DNA of 57,429 nucleotides from Clostridia bacterium (GCA_017626145.1 JAGAJK010000086.1:1-57429), one strand, 5' to 3'; counted from the first letter of the stretch, positions 1-7,728 are shown. Notes: generated from the sequence alone by a model not told the origin. Made by a program: numbers and translations.

Positions 1-162
1 AGTGCTTATAATTTTATAGCCTCGGCTTTTTGCAAGTTCTTTAAGTTCATATATAAGCTTTCTGCGTTCTTCTTTTTGAACATTCTTCAAGGCTTCGTAT
101 GCCGTAGAATCGTTATAGCCACTATCGTTATATCGCATATCAGGTTGTTTAGTGTTTGGCAT
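1..162 (-). CDS. Hypothetical protein, 3' end outside window
   Basis: A minus-strand reading frame begins at an ATG at 162 behind a good GAGGTGAT ribosome binding site and stays open for 54 codons to the window edge. The visible part begins MPNTKQPDMRYNDSGYND and is then a charged Lys/Glu-rich helix. It is the last visible gene of the minus-strand run that starts at the replication-initiator-like gene, only 4 bases after the preceding stop. I do not recognise the family. The operon position suggests a mobile-element accessory protein. Confidence 0.6.
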   Translation of the reverse strand, partial: MPNTKQPDMRYNDSGYNDSTAYEALKNVQKEERRKLIYELKELAKSRGYKIIST

Positions 163-164
163 AT

Positions 165-713
165 CATCACCTCTCAGGCTCACTTTTTTTATGTTTGTTT
201 TGCTTATCAACCTCAGAACCCCATATAGTTACATCTTTTGCGGGGATTTCACCCTCGTTGAGTAGCTTCATCAAAGTTTTTAATGTTCCGTGCTTTTTAG
301 AATAATCTCTTATCTCATTGCGATATGGAGTTGATAAATCTCTACACAAAGAACATTCGTTACTTTTACCAACACATCCGTCAACATCTCTGTATGTAGA
401 TGCCATATACATCAGGTAATCGCATCCACATCCCGAACAATGAAAACATCTGTCCTCAACAATTCTACTTGTGATTTCTTTGCATTTTTCGGGAAAGAGT
501 TCAATATTTTTTCTTATGGATTGTTTTGCAACAATAACATATTGAATCTTATTAAAACTCTCATAGTATAACGGCTTAATTTTATCTCTGTGCTTTTTTA
601 CCACATCAAAAAATTCCTCAAAACCGTACACATCTTCTCGGTTTTCATTTTTTGCATAGAACAAAGTAACATTCTTTTCTTTTCTTGAAAACATAACATC
701 ACCTCTCAGGCTC
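165..713 (-). repeat. Duplicated 17-bp gene-junction motif
   Basis: The same 17 bases (catcacctctcaggctc on the plus strand) occur at 165-181 and 697-713. Each encodes the end of one gene (Glu-Pro-Glu-Arg-stop) and at the same time carries the AGGTGA ribosome binding site of the next gene. The coordinates here span both copies. The arrangement couples termination to initiation and suggests the small genes were assembled by duplication or cassette exchange. Confidence 0.6.
167..694 (-). CDS. Cysteine-rich hypothetical protein of mobile element
   Basis: This encodes 175 residues. A central Cys cluster (CFHCSGCGCDYL, then C..C..C in GCVGKSNECSLCRD) looks like a structural zinc or metal site, flanked by charged helical stretches. 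No catalytic family is recognised. Start is ATG 694, and the upstream gene's stop codon lies within the shared ribosome-binding segment, which implies translational coupling. The C-terminal EPER tail is encoded by the ribosome binding site of the next gene and is probably not functional sequence. It belongs to the ParAB operon of the mobile element. Confidence 0.65.
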   Translation of the reverse strand: MFSRKEKNVTLFYAKNENREDVYGFEEFFDVVKKHRDKIKPLYYESFNKIQYVIVAKQSIRKNIELFPEKCKEITSRIVEDRCFHCSGCGCDYLMYMASTYRDVDGCVGKSNECSLCRDLSTPYRNEIRDYSKKHGTLKTLMKLLNEGEIPAKDVTIWGSEVDKQNKHKKSEPER

Positions 714-959
714 CGGTGGTTTTTTCTTTTTCAGGTGTTCATAAAACTTGACCTTTTCAAGTCCTCGTTCAAGGAAATCTTTTTGAGCAGAAAGTAAGCT
801 CGATGTGTAATGACCGCAATTATAATTATCTTTACTTCCGTAACATTCCCAAGTTACAAACTCATTAGGTCTTGTTTCGTGTACGCCAAGTACGATTTCT
901 GATTCGCCGATTGTTATTGCGTTTGTGATAATATATCCCGCATTTTTTCGCCATTCCAT
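699..959 (-). CDS. Small conserved mobile-element protein, unknown function
   Basis: This encodes about 86 residues from the ATG at 959, which has GGAGGT at 967-972 with 7-base spacing. A longer upstream start at 989 would place that ribosome binding site inside the gene, so I rejected it. The sequence has a beta-rich core (TWECYGSKDNYNCGHY) and ends in a Lys-rich tail. It resembles small accessory proteins of Firmicutes integrative elements in general character, but I cannot name a family. It ends in EPER because its last codons overlap the next gene's ribosome binding site. Confidence 0.65.
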   Translation of the reverse strand: MEWRKNAGYIITNAITIGESEIVLGVHETRPNEFVTWECYGSKDNYNCGHYTSSLLSAQKDFLERGLEKVKFYEHLKKKKPPEPER

Positions 960-974
960 AATTTTTACCTCCAT

Positions 975-1009
975 AAAAAAAGCCGACACTCTTTTTATTC
1001 GTGTTCGGC
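975..1009 (-). terminator. Rho-independent terminator after small DUF3789-like gene
   Basis: On the minus strand a GCCGAACAC...GTGTCGGC hairpin (about 982-1008) is followed by a run of seven T. It overlaps the last codons of the 45-residue membrane peptide gene and lies just upstream of the next ribosome binding site, so it may attenuate expression of the distal small genes. Confidence 0.65.
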
Positions 1010-1132
1010 ATTGTCCGTATCAAGTTTTTCAAGTCTTTCATCCTCCTGACTTGCTACTATAAAGCAACACATTGTTACTACACCAAAAATACCTCCGCCA
1101 ATAAAGGCTAAAACAATCCATAACCAAGTCAT
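995..1132 (-). CDS. 45-aa membrane peptide, DUF3789-like
   Basis: This short gene starts at ATG 1132 and stops at 995-997. The peptide begins MTWLWIVLAFIGGGIFGVVT, a single glycine-rich transmembrane helix over roughly residues 3-28, followed by a short acidic tail ending NAEHE. From memory it matches the small DUF3789-type membrane proteins common in Firmicutes conjugative elements; a domain search would confirm this. It sits 3 bases after parB, in the same operon, and a terminator hairpin overlaps its 3' end. Function is unknown. Confidence 0.7.
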   Translation of the reverse strand: MTWLWIVLAFIGGGIFGVVTMCCFIVASQEDERLEKLDTDNAEHE

Positions 1133-1135
1133 ATT

Positions 1136-2056
1136 TTATCTCTCCATTTCTAACTTGCGATGCCATTTTTCAAGAAGTTTTATAATCGTATCTTCCATTT
1201 GTTGTTTTGAATAACCTTTAGGAAAGTATTTCTTTAATTTGTCATCGCCAAGTGTTATTTTAATTTTTTCTTCTTTTTGTTCTTGCATAATTGAAAGAAT
1301 TACATCAGGATTTAATCGTCCTTCATCAAAGAAACGGTGCATTTTTTTTGCTTGTTCAATAGAAGGGCAAGTTTCTTCGCTTTTAATTGCTTCTAAAACT
1401 GCTGCTTGTTCTTTAGTTTTTAAGTAAGATAATTCAACACCTGCATTAAGTGCCATATCTTTACTGTCAACCATTGCAAGCAACGGATCAATCAGTTCTG
1501 TCAAGCGAATATATCGTGAAATCTGATTTTTACTTTCGCCAACTTGCTCGGCTAAAATCTCTCTTGATTCCATTCCCGAAAAATTACTCCCAATTTGGGC
1601 GGAATTTTCTTGAGCAGGTCTGCCGGCTTTTCTTTTCATAGCTTCAAGTCGCATCTGATATGCAAAAGCTTTCTCACTCGGTAAAATATGTTCTCTTTGC
1701 AAATTGCTATCTACAAGCAATATTACCGCCGTATCATCATCAAGGTCCTTAACTACAACGGGAACTTCTGTTATACCTGCTTTTTCACAAGCTCTTGCAC
1801 GTCTGTGTCCTGAAAGTATTTCATAACCGCCTTCAGGATGTGGTCGCACAACTATCGGGGATAAAACACCATTTACTTTTATACTATCAACAAGTTCTTC
1901 CATATCTTCGTTATCAAGCACCTTAAATGGTTGCTCTGAAAACGGTTTTAGTTCAGACAGTTGCATTGGTATAATTTCTTCTGTTTTTCTCCCAACATCT
2001 GTTTTGAAAAGGTCATCGTATGATTTCAGACCTATGTTTCTTCCGTTGTTTGCCAT
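1136..2056 (-). CDS. parB: ParB-family partition protein
   Basis: This centromere-binding partner of ParA has about 306 residues. The N-terminal ParB/Srx-like nucleotide-binding domain carries the GHRRARACEKAG signature and the NLQREHILPSEKA box, followed by a helix-turn-helix region (ILAEQVGESKNQISRYIRLTEL) and a C-terminal helical dimerisation region. I chose ATG 2056, with AGGAGG nine bases upstream, over a TTG two codons earlier that lies too close to the site. The gene overlaps the end of parA by 44 bases, which implies coupled translation. The likely role is segregation or maintenance of an extrachromosomal or integrative element. No parS site was recognised in the window. Confidence 0.92.
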   Translation of the reverse strand: MANNGRNIGLKSYDDLFKTDVGRKTEEIIPMQLSELKPFSEQPFKVLDNEDMEELVDSIKVNGVLSPIVVRPHPEGGYEILSGHRRARACEKAGITEVPVVVKDLDDDTAVILLVDSNLQREHILPSEKAFAYQMRLEAMKRKAGRPAQENSAQIGSNFSGMESREILAEQVGESKNQISRYIRLTELIDPLLAMVDSKDMALNAGVELSYLKTKEQAAVLEAIKSEETCPSIEQAKKMHRFFDEGRLNPDVILSIMQEQKEEKIKITLGDDKLKKYFPKGYSKQQMEDTIIKLLEKWHRKLEMER

Positions 2057-2831
2057 TATCAAGCACCTCCTTTGTTAAGTCCTTGTATGCTTCTGCAGCT
2101 TTTCCATTTTTGTCATAAGCGAAAATACTTTTGCCAACCGCAGAAGTTTCAGCCGCTTTGATAGAGTGTGGTATTTCAGTTTTGTAAATAGTTAAGTTTT
2201 TTGAATAACTCATCCTGATTATTCTTGAAATATCCTTTGCATAATTGGTTCTTTTATCAACCATTGTCAGCAATATTCCGCCAATAGTTAGCTTGGGGTT
2301 AATCTGTCTTTTAACCTTACCGACAGTAGTTAATAACTGTTCCAATCCTTTCGCCGGAAGATAGTGTGCCTGAACGGGAATTATAACCTCATCTGCTGCA
2401 GCAAGGGAATTTATAGTGAGCATACCCAAAGAGGGAGTACAATCAATCAACACATAGTCGTAATTGTTTTTTACTTGGTCGATATAATTCTTTAATGCTC
2501 TTTCTCTGTTCATCACAGTTACAAGTGCAGTTTCCATACCCGACAGTTCTATATTTGCCGGAACTAAATCAACACCTTCATCGTGATGCAAAATTCCCTC
2601 GTCACTTTTTATGGGTTCTTCATTCATAGCTTTTCCCATAAGCGTTGACAATGTTATTTCCATTTCGTCAGGATTCTGAAATCCTAAGCTTTCTGTTAAA
2701 CTGCCCTGAGCATCACAATCTATAAGCAACACCTTTTTACCTTCGTTTGCAAGACCGACACCCAAGTTTACAGTTGTGGTGGTTTTCCCGACACCGCCTT
2801 TCTGATTTGCTATTGCAATAACTTTACTCAT
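2013..2831 (-). CDS. parA: ParA-family partition ATPase
   Basis: This Walker-type partition ATPase, about 272 residues, has a deviant Walker A box KGGVGKTTTTVNL near the N-terminus, a Walker A' (LLIDCDAQGS) and a Walker B (YVLIDCTPSLG). It would use ATP-dependent DNA binding to position the element with ParB. ATG 2831 is preferred over a TTG two codons upstream because AGGAGG is nine bases before it. It lies between the replication-initiator-like gene and parB, which is the typical replication/partition block of Firmicutes plasmids and integrative elements. Confidence 0.95.
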   Translation of the reverse strand: MSKVIAIANQKGGVGKTTTTVNLGVGLANEGKKVLLIDCDAQGSLTESLGFQNPDEMEITLSTLMGKAMNEEPIKSDEGILHHDEGVDLVPANIELSGMETALVTVMNRERALKNYIDQVKNNYDYVLIDCTPSLGMLTINSLAAADEVIIPVQAHYLPAKGLEQLLTTVGKVKRQINPKLTIGGILLTMVDKRTNYAKDISRIIRMSYSKNLTIYKTEIPHSIKAAETSAVGKSIFAYDKNGKAAEAYKDLTKEVLDNGKQRKKHRSEIIR

Positions 2832-2833
2832 TT

Positions 2834-3712
2834 TCAAAAACCTCCTTGTGCCATATCATTTTTAACCATATTTGTCAAAACCGTATCTGCGGTTGCAGGC
2901 ATATTAAAAAGGGAAGTAATTAAATATGCCTTTGGATTATAAATTTTTTCTGTGTGTCTGTTGAATTCCAAAAGAAATGATTGGAGATTTTCATTTGTAA
3001 CTTCCCTGAATCTCTGCTTAACCAACTCTGCCGGATATTGTTTACCTTCGATAGTGTAATAAGGTGTATTCATTGTCAAAACTTCAGCCATAATTTTAAC
3101 TATCTCGTCAATTAAGGGTTTATCTCTGTCAGAAAGAAAGCAATCATACTCAATATTTTCTTTTATTTCCTCAACTGCATCATTATATCTATCTATCCAT
3201 CTTTGATTATTTTGTTCTATGTCCTCACCGTATTGTTCCGGCTCTCTTTGATTGATAGATGGATTTTTTATATAATCAGTTTTTAATTCTTTTTTATTTG
3301 ATTTATTAGTATTTAATTGCGTTGGATTTTCCAATGCTGGTTCTTCCAACATAGGTTCTCCCAATTTTGGATTATCCAACATTGGATTTTCCAATATTGG
3401 TTTTTTCAATTTAGGTTCTACCGGGAACTCGTGTATCACATATTCAATACTTCCGAGTTGTCCTTTTTCGTTTCTGATTCTTTCTCTGACAACATAACCT
3501 TGTTGCTCAAGTTCAAGAACGGCTACTCTTATTGCATCAACTCCTTCTTTACTTATTAGCGACAATCCTTTTAGTGTATAATCCCATTCTTCAGGTAGAG
3601 AGAGCATCAATGACATAAGTCCTTTTGCTTTCAAAGTAAGATTTCGGTTTCGCAAATGATGATTTGACATAATTGTAAAATCCTTTGTTTTTTCAATTCT
3701 AAAAACAGACAT
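2834..3712 (-). CDS. Replication-initiator-like winged-helix protein (DUF6017/DnaD-like)
   Basis: About 292 residues from ATG 3712 (GGGAGGTG ribosome binding site). Residues 1-100 form a winged-helix-like N-terminus (LTLKAKGLMSLMLSLPEEWDY, then GYVVRERIRNEKGQLGSIEY). The middle is a pentapeptide-repeat linker of pattern x-Leu-x-x-Pro, and the C-terminal part resembles the DUF6017/DnaD-type helical domain of element replication proteins. It is the first gene of the ParAB operon, so it is probably the replication or replisome-loading factor of the element. The assignment rests on recall of architecture, not on an alignment. Confidence 0.75.
   Translation of the reverse strand: MSVFRIEKTKDFTIMSNHHLRNRNLTLKAKGLMSLMLSLPEEWDYTLKGLSLISKEGVDAIRVAVLELEQQGYVVRERIRNEKGQLGSIEYVIHEFPVEPKLKKPILENPMLDNPKLGEPMLEEPALENPTQLNTNKSNKKELKTDYIKNPSINQREPEQYGEDIEQNNQRWIDRYNDAVEEIKENIEYDCFLSDRDKPLIDEIVKIMAEVLTMNTPYYTIEGKQYPAELVKQRFREVTNENLQSFLLEFNRHTEKIYNPKAYLITSLFNMPATADTVLTNMVKNDMAQGGF
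3324..3413 (-). repeat. Six 15-bp tandem repeats inside the initiator-like gene
   Basis: Six degenerate copies of a 15-bp unit (for example GGATTTTCCAATATT on the plus strand) encode a run of pentapeptides KLKKP, ILENP, MLDNP, KLGEP, MLEEP, ALENP. The repeat forms a proline-spaced linker between the winged-helix domain and the C-terminal domain. Copy number may vary between strains by slippage. Confidence 0.8.
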
Positions 3713-3744
3713 TATTTCACCTCCCAAAACATAAATTTAGATAA

Positions 3745-3795
3745 CAAAAAAAGAAGGTTGCTACACTCCTGTATTGGGAGGTAACAACCTTCTTT
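3745..3795 (-). terminator. Strong rho-independent terminator before the initiator-like gene
   Basis: A stem of AAGAAGGTTG (3751-3760) pairs with CAACCTTCTT (3785-3794), extended by CTCC/GGGAG inside. On the minus strand it is followed by a T run. It separates the truncated upstream minus-strand gene (stop 3807) from the replication/partition operon. Confidence 0.8.
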
Positions 3796-3806
3796 CTAAA
3801 CATTTA

Positions 3807-3959
3807 TTATGCTGCTAATTTGATATTTAATATCATTTCAGGTTCTTCAGCTTTCTTTTTTCTTGTATAATCAGGGCTTGTTCCATACTTCAAACAACGC
3901 TCAAACACTTGTATTTCTGCGAGTTTTAGGGCATTTTCATTCAAAGGAGCATTAGGCAC
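3807..3959 (-). pseudogene. C-terminal remnant of unknown mobile-element gene
   Basis: A minus-strand frame ending at 3807-3809 encodes about 50 residues with a credible coding character (NENALKLAEIQVFERCLKYG, ending MILNIKLAA) and is followed by a strong terminator. Its upstream part is missing: sequence beyond about 3955 belongs to the oppositely oriented cotJC fragment. No start codon with a ribosome binding site is visible. It is therefore the 3' end of an element gene cut at the junction. I do not recognise the family. Confidence 0.55.
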
Positions 3960-4354
3960 ACGATGTAGGCACCGAAGAACTGGCACATATGGAAATTGTT
4001 GGTTCTATGGTGAGACAGCTTTTAAACAAACCCGAATACGAGGATATCGCAAAGGATTATGCACCGAATTATGTAGATCATGGTCTGGGTGTTTTCGCTC
4101 AATCAGCAGGTGGTCAAAGTTTTGATGCAATGGCAACACAATCAATGGGTGATCCTATTGCTGATATTGCAGAAGATATGGCAGCAGAACAAAAGGCACG
4201 TGCAACATATGAATATCTTATCGATATGGCAGATGACCCCGATGTTATTGCACCATTAAGATTCTTAAGAGAACGAGAAGTTGTTCATTTTCAGCGCTTT
4301 GGAGAGATAATGGATTATTTAAATGATTTAAAAGACGCAAAAAAATATCATTGA
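3956..4354 (+). pseudogene. cotJC: 5'-truncated CotJC / manganese-catalase-like spore coat protein
   Basis: Coding homology begins at codon GCA 3956, right after a stop codon, and runs through DVGTEELAHMEIV to a natural stop at 4354, giving about 132 residues. Family members are roughly 190 residues, so about one quarter is missing at the N-terminus. Two metal-ligand blocks of manganese catalases, EELAHME and the EREVVHFQRF helix, are retained, but the first helix of the four-helix bundle is lost. An in-frame ATG at 3989 has no ribosome binding site. The base composition is richer in G and C than the neighbours. It was probably inactivated by insertion of the adjacent element or by an assembly break. 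Confidence 0.8.
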
Positions 4355-4368
4355 TATAAAAATATACG

Positions 4369-4405
4369 AAGGGCGACTCACTTCACAATATGAGCGCCCT
4401 TTAAT
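4369..4405 (+). terminator. Terminator after cotJC fragment
   Basis: AAGGGCGACTC pairs with GAGCGCCCTT across a short AT-rich loop, followed by a T-rich stretch. It sits 15 bases after the cotJC stop and ahead of the convergent FliB-like gene. Confidence 0.7.
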
Positions 4406-4453
4406 TATTTATTTCAATGAATTATACACACCATTTTAATTGGATAATTAAGA

Positions 4454-5371
4454 TTATTTTAAAAATTCAATTATTACGTTAATGTTTTCTGTTGAATATT
4501 CTATTTCACAAGAATACATTCTTGCTATTTCAATAAACTCTTCTATGTTCAATTTGTTTTTAGATACAAAAAGATTAAAAATAATCTCACAACTGAGTAT
4601 ACTAAATTTAATTCGTTCTATAAAACAGTTATCGTACAAGCTTTCCGTCAAATGACGATACATAAAATACACCAAAAGCTGTTCATATACAATTTGCCAT
4701 TTGTCTTCACTAAGCAAAAATCTGTAATCAAAATCTGTTTTTTCATACATTGTTAATAAATCGTTCCATCCTTCATCGAAGCGTTCAAGTGAAGATAAAA
4801 GATTAATCAACTCATTTTTATCTATATCCATTTCCAAATCAAAAAAACTACAAATTTGCTCGATCCTTTTGGATATTGTTAAATCTCTGTCTTGAATTAT
4901 TTTGAAAATTTTTTCGCGTATATTAAAAAACACTTTCTCCTCATCCGTATCATTACCCTCCCCTTCCGTAAGAAGCAAAGTTTTATTTGTACGATTTAAT
5001 ATGAGAAAAGCTGCTGATTCACAGCATAGACCCACTCCTATTTCAATCCGGTCTGTATAATAGTTTTTGAATCTCGGGTGGTCTCTGCAAATCTGACAAA
5101 GATACCCCTCTCCTTTGGTAATAATAATCTCACATAAATTATTTTCATTTAAGAATGGACATCTTTCCGCTTCGTTTAATTTGAAATAACGATATTCATC
5201 CTCTTCAGCAATATGTTTTCTTAGCTTATCTCCAATATTACCAATGGTATTCTCATATAAATAATATGTATCATTGTCAATATCAATTTCCCAGCCAATA
5301 CAACAATTATGGTTGCACTCGTCTGCAACACATATGAATTTATCGTAATAATCAGGTACAACAATTTTCAT
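4454..5371 (-). CDS. FliB-like protein (putative lysine-N-methylase, Cys-rich)
   Basis: This encodes 305 residues. The N-terminal Cys pattern CNHNCCIGWEIDID (about residues 19-32), then CPFL..NLCEI and LCQICRDHPRF, is the hallmark of the FliB family. That family is named for flagellin lysine-N-methylase, but in Clostridia it is widespread in non-flagellar contexts. The cysteines probably bind a metal or Fe-S centre. No flagellar genes are in the window, so the flagellin substrate is not supported here. Start is ATG 5371. It lies 3 bases downstream of sfsA and is probably co-transcribed with it. Confidence 0.8.
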   Translation of the reverse strand: MKIVVPDYYDKFICVADECNHNCCIGWEIDIDNDTYYLYENTIGNIGDKLRKHIAEEDEYRYFKLNEAERCPFLNENNLCEIIITKGEGYLCQICRDHPRFKNYYTDRIEIGVGLCCESAAFLILNRTNKTLLLTEGEGNDTDEEKVFFNIREKIFKIIQDRDLTISKRIEQICSFFDLEMDIDKNELINLLSSLERFDEGWNDLLTMYEKTDFDYRFLLSEDKWQIVYEQLLVYFMYRHLTESLYDNCFIERIKFSILSCEIIFNLFVSKNKLNIEEFIEIARMYSCEIEYSTENINVIIEFLK

Positions 5372-5374
5372 TAT

Positions 5375-6058
5375 CTAATCAAGCCTCACTTCAACAAACC
5401 TATCGATACACATAGAATCAGGTGTTACTTCACAGCTGACACATCTGATTTCCACACCGTGTTTTGATGCGTAAAGTAACCAGTTTGCAAATTCATTATA
5501 CGTTTTTCTGTTAGGTTCAAAATGTTTAACATTCTCCATCTGAACTACAAAGAATATAAATGCTTCATAACCTTCTGAAGTACAGTCACATAAACCTTTT
5601 AAATGCTTTATGCCTCTTTCCGTAGGTGCATCAGGAAATTTAACAATACCGTTTTCTTCTAAAGTTACACCCTTCACTTCTACAAAAATTTTTCTTTCGG
5701 AAGTTTCAATATAAAAATCAAATCTTGATTCGTTATATTTACTTTCAGGTTTTATTAATTTAATATCTCCAAAATATCCGCTTTTTTCTATCCACTCAAA
5801 GAATACCTTATTAGGAGCCTGACTGTCGATATTTACAATTTTACCGTCTTTAACGACCGATATTAAATCATATTTTGTTTTTCTTTCAGATTTATCAGAT
5901 TCCTGAACAAATATTTCCGCACCTTCTGTAAGAAGTTCTTTACATCTTCCGGTATTTTTCACATGACATACTTCTATAATACCATTAATATCTACATTCG
6001 CTATAAACCTGTTAGGTCTTGAAATAAATTTACATTTTCTAATATTATTATACAGCAT
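5375..6058 (-). CDS. sfsA: DNA/RNA nuclease SfsA family protein
   Basis: About 227 residues, typical for SfsA. The N-terminal OB-like part has the HVKNTGR motif. The C-terminal nuclease-like domain shows ESRFDFYIE and FVEVKGVTLEENG, the PD-(D/E)xK-type metal-binding residues. SfsA was described as a sugar fermentation stimulation protein and later as a nuclease. I placed the start at ATG 6058 behind a GGAG site; an upstream ATG seven codons earlier has no ribosome binding site. The FliB-like gene follows directly. Confidence 0.92.
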   Translation of the reverse strand: MLYNNIRKCKFISRPNRFIANVDINGIIEVCHVKNTGRCKELLTEGAEIFVQESDKSERKTKYDLISVVKDGKIVNIDSQAPNKVFFEWIEKSGYFGDIKLIKPESKYNESRFDFYIETSERKIFVEVKGVTLEENGIVKFPDAPTERGIKHLKGLCDCTSEGYEAFIFFVVQMENVKHFEPNRKTYNEFANWLLYASKHGVEIRCVSCEVTPDSMCIDRFVEVRLD

Positions 6059-6152
6059 AATTATCTCCACTATAATCATTAAACTACTATAATTAAATCA
6101 ATTTATACGTACAATTATTATAACACTTTAATATAAATTCTTCAATAATAAA

Positions 6153-6905
6153 TTAAAAACCCTGAGACATACTTTTTATCTCAGGATCTTTACTATTAAA
6201 ATAATTTAAAATGCCAATACATAATGCGTTTGCAATTTTAAGTTGATACCGGGCAGTATTAAGTAAAACAGATTCTTCACGATTAGATAAAAAACCACAT
6301 TCAGCTATTACTCCGGGAATTTTCAGATTATCAAAAAGTAGTTTTGAAGTATCAAGTTTTTTGGCTCGCCTTGTATTCCCGCGATCAACGTTATCAATAA
6401 GTGATTTTTGCAAAGTCTCTGCAATTATTTTACTCTCATTATGATTAATTTCGTAAAACATCTGAGCTCCTTTGTATTTTGGAGAAGTAAAAAAATTCAA
6501 ATGAATACTAATTAAAAAGTCCGCACCTGAATTGTTAACAATTTCACGTCTGTTAATCAGATCTGAACGTTTTTTGTTTCTCACAGACTCATTGTCATCA
6601 TTATGTAAAGAAATATCTTCTTCCCGAGTCATTATTACTTTAGCACCTTTTGATTCAAGTAACCTCTTTAGACTTGATGCGATCGAAAGATTAATATTTT
6701 TTTCAGAAATCCCACTATCTGATACTGCACCACCATCTATGCCACCATGTCCCGCATCAATGATTATACATTTGCCGCAAAGAGGCATAGACGCAGTATA
6801 AACTTCATCACCTATAATTGCTGTTGAAATTAAAACCACTAAAAGTACCATAAACATTGCAAAACCATATACATAATGAGATTTTATAATCAATTTAATC
6901 ACCAT
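6153..6905 (-). CDS. cwlD: Germination/cortex amidase CwlD
   Basis: N-acetylmuramoyl-L-alanine amidase of the Amidase_3 family, about 250 residues, with an N-terminal membrane anchor (YGFAMFMVLLVVLISTAII). The zinc-binding residues are visible: His in IIDAGHGGIDGG, Glu in SEKNINLS and His in LISIHLNFF, and the catalytic Glu is in VIAECGFLSN. Length and layout match CwlD, which cleaves peptide side chains during formation of muramic-delta-lactam in the spore cortex. The start is uncertain: ATG 6905 has little ribosome binding site, and TTG 6893 has GGTGAT upstream. It supports a spore-forming host. Confidence 0.88.
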   Translation of the reverse strand: MVIKLIIKSHYVYGFAMFMVLLVVLISTAIIGDEVYTASMPLCGKCIIIDAGHGGIDGGAVSDSGISEKNINLSIASSLKRLLESKGAKVIMTREEDISLHNDDNESVRNKKRSDLINRREIVNNSGADFLISIHLNFFTSPKYKGAQMFYEINHNESKIIAETLQKSLIDNVDRGNTRRAKKLDTSKLLFDNLKIPGVIAECGFLSNREESVLLNTARYQLKIANALCIGILNYFNSKDPEIKSMSQGF

Positions 6906-6938
6906 TATATTATATAAATTCAAAGAATAAATATTACA

Positions 6939-7622
6939 CTAAACTATTTCTTTTTCTTTATTAATGGCATTATTTATTTCTTGCATTTTCAAGTCTGTCG
7001 ATGCAATAATGTCGGCACACTTTTTAAGCTCATCCACAACGTAATCTGTATCAATTATATCTTGTTTATACTTCATACTATGTTCAAGACTTGCCCAAAA
7101 ATCCATAGCAATAGTTCTTAACTGGACTTCAACTTTTATATTTTGCTTTTTTCGTGCAAAGAATACCGGCACTTCGATTATCATATGATAACTCCTGTAT
7201 CCGTTAGTTTTAGGATTTTTAATATAATCCTTTATCTGAAGAAGCTTAACATCATCCTGTGAAACAAGCATTTCTGCAACTTCATAAATATCATCAATGA
7301 ATGAGCAGATAACCCTGACACCTGCAACATCACTAATGTTATCAAGAATTGAGTCCATCGATAACTCAAGATTTTTTCTTTGAAGTTTCTCAAATATGCT
7401 TTGAGGAGATTTAACACGTGATTTTATCATTTCTATCGGGTTACGCTTGTAGGTTACCGAAAAGTCTGCATTTAAAACTTCAAATTTTGTTCTGACTTCT
7501 TTTATAGCACAGTTATACATCATCATATATTCACGAAAATTATTAAAATATTTTATAAATTCATCGTCAATTTTAGGTACCTCCTTGGAATGTAAAAACA
7601 TTCTGTCTAATTCGTTTTCCAT
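6939..7622 (-). CDS. Small alarmone synthetase (RelQ/YjbM-like GTP pyrophosphokinase)
   Basis: About 227 residues from ATG 7622 (AGGAGGCG site). Only the RelA/SpoT synthetase domain is present: there is no HD hydrolase, TGS or ACT region. Landmarks are YKRNPIEMIKSRVKSP, DNISDVAGVRVICSF, NPKTNGYRSYH and the VEVQLRTIAMDFWASLEH block. It would make (p)ppGpp from ATP and GDP or GTP under cell-wall or starvation stress. It lies upstream of cwlD on the same strand, and the short gap suggests co-transcription. Confidence 0.92.
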   Translation of the reverse strand: MENELDRMFLHSKEVPKIDDEFIKYFNNFREYMMMYNCAIKEVRTKFEVLNADFSVTYKRNPIEMIKSRVKSPQSIFEKLQRKNLELSMDSILDNISDVAGVRVICSFIDDIYEVAEMLVSQDDVKLLQIKDYIKNPKTNGYRSYHMIIEVPVFFARKKQNIKVEVQLRTIAMDFWASLEHSMKYKQDIIDTDYVVDELKKCADIIASTDLKMQEINNAINKEKEIV

Positions 7623-7689
7623 TTGTTCGCCTCCTAACAAAACAAGTATACAATAAACAGAACAATTTTGCAATGAAAAAAGAATGAAA

Positions 7690-7728
7690 AAAATTCAAAA
7701 GTCGCTTGCTTTCACAAGCGACTTTTTA
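7690..7728 (-). terminator. Terminator after secreted beta-helix gene
   Basis: A 12-bp perfect stem, AAAAGTCGCTTG (7697-7708) with CAAGCGACTTTT (7715-7726), has a 6-base loop and T runs on both sides. It ends three bases before the beta-helix stop codon and isolates that unit from the alarmone synthetase gene. Confidence 0.88.

Noticed and set aside
167-989. Shared Glu-Pro-Glu-Arg C-termini as a conserved protein motif
   Set aside because: The residues are dictated by the overlapping ribosome binding site of the next gene.
1239-1641. Plus-strand reading frames opposite parB
   Set aside because: They lack ribosome binding sites and family character and lie wholly within a clear parB coding frame.
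3324-3413. Short tandem repeats as an iteron-type replication origin or CRISPR
   Set aside because: The 15-bp period is in frame, encodes pentapeptides and has no spacers; iteron function cannot be excluded but is not needed to explain it.
3989-4354. Intact small catalase gene starting at ATG 3989
   Set aside because: Family coding homology continues upstream of the ATG to 3956 and no ribosome binding site precedes it, so it is a truncated gene.
4454-5371. FliB-like gene as evidence for a flagellar locus
   Set aside because: No flagellar or chemotaxis genes are in the window and the family occurs widely outside such loci.
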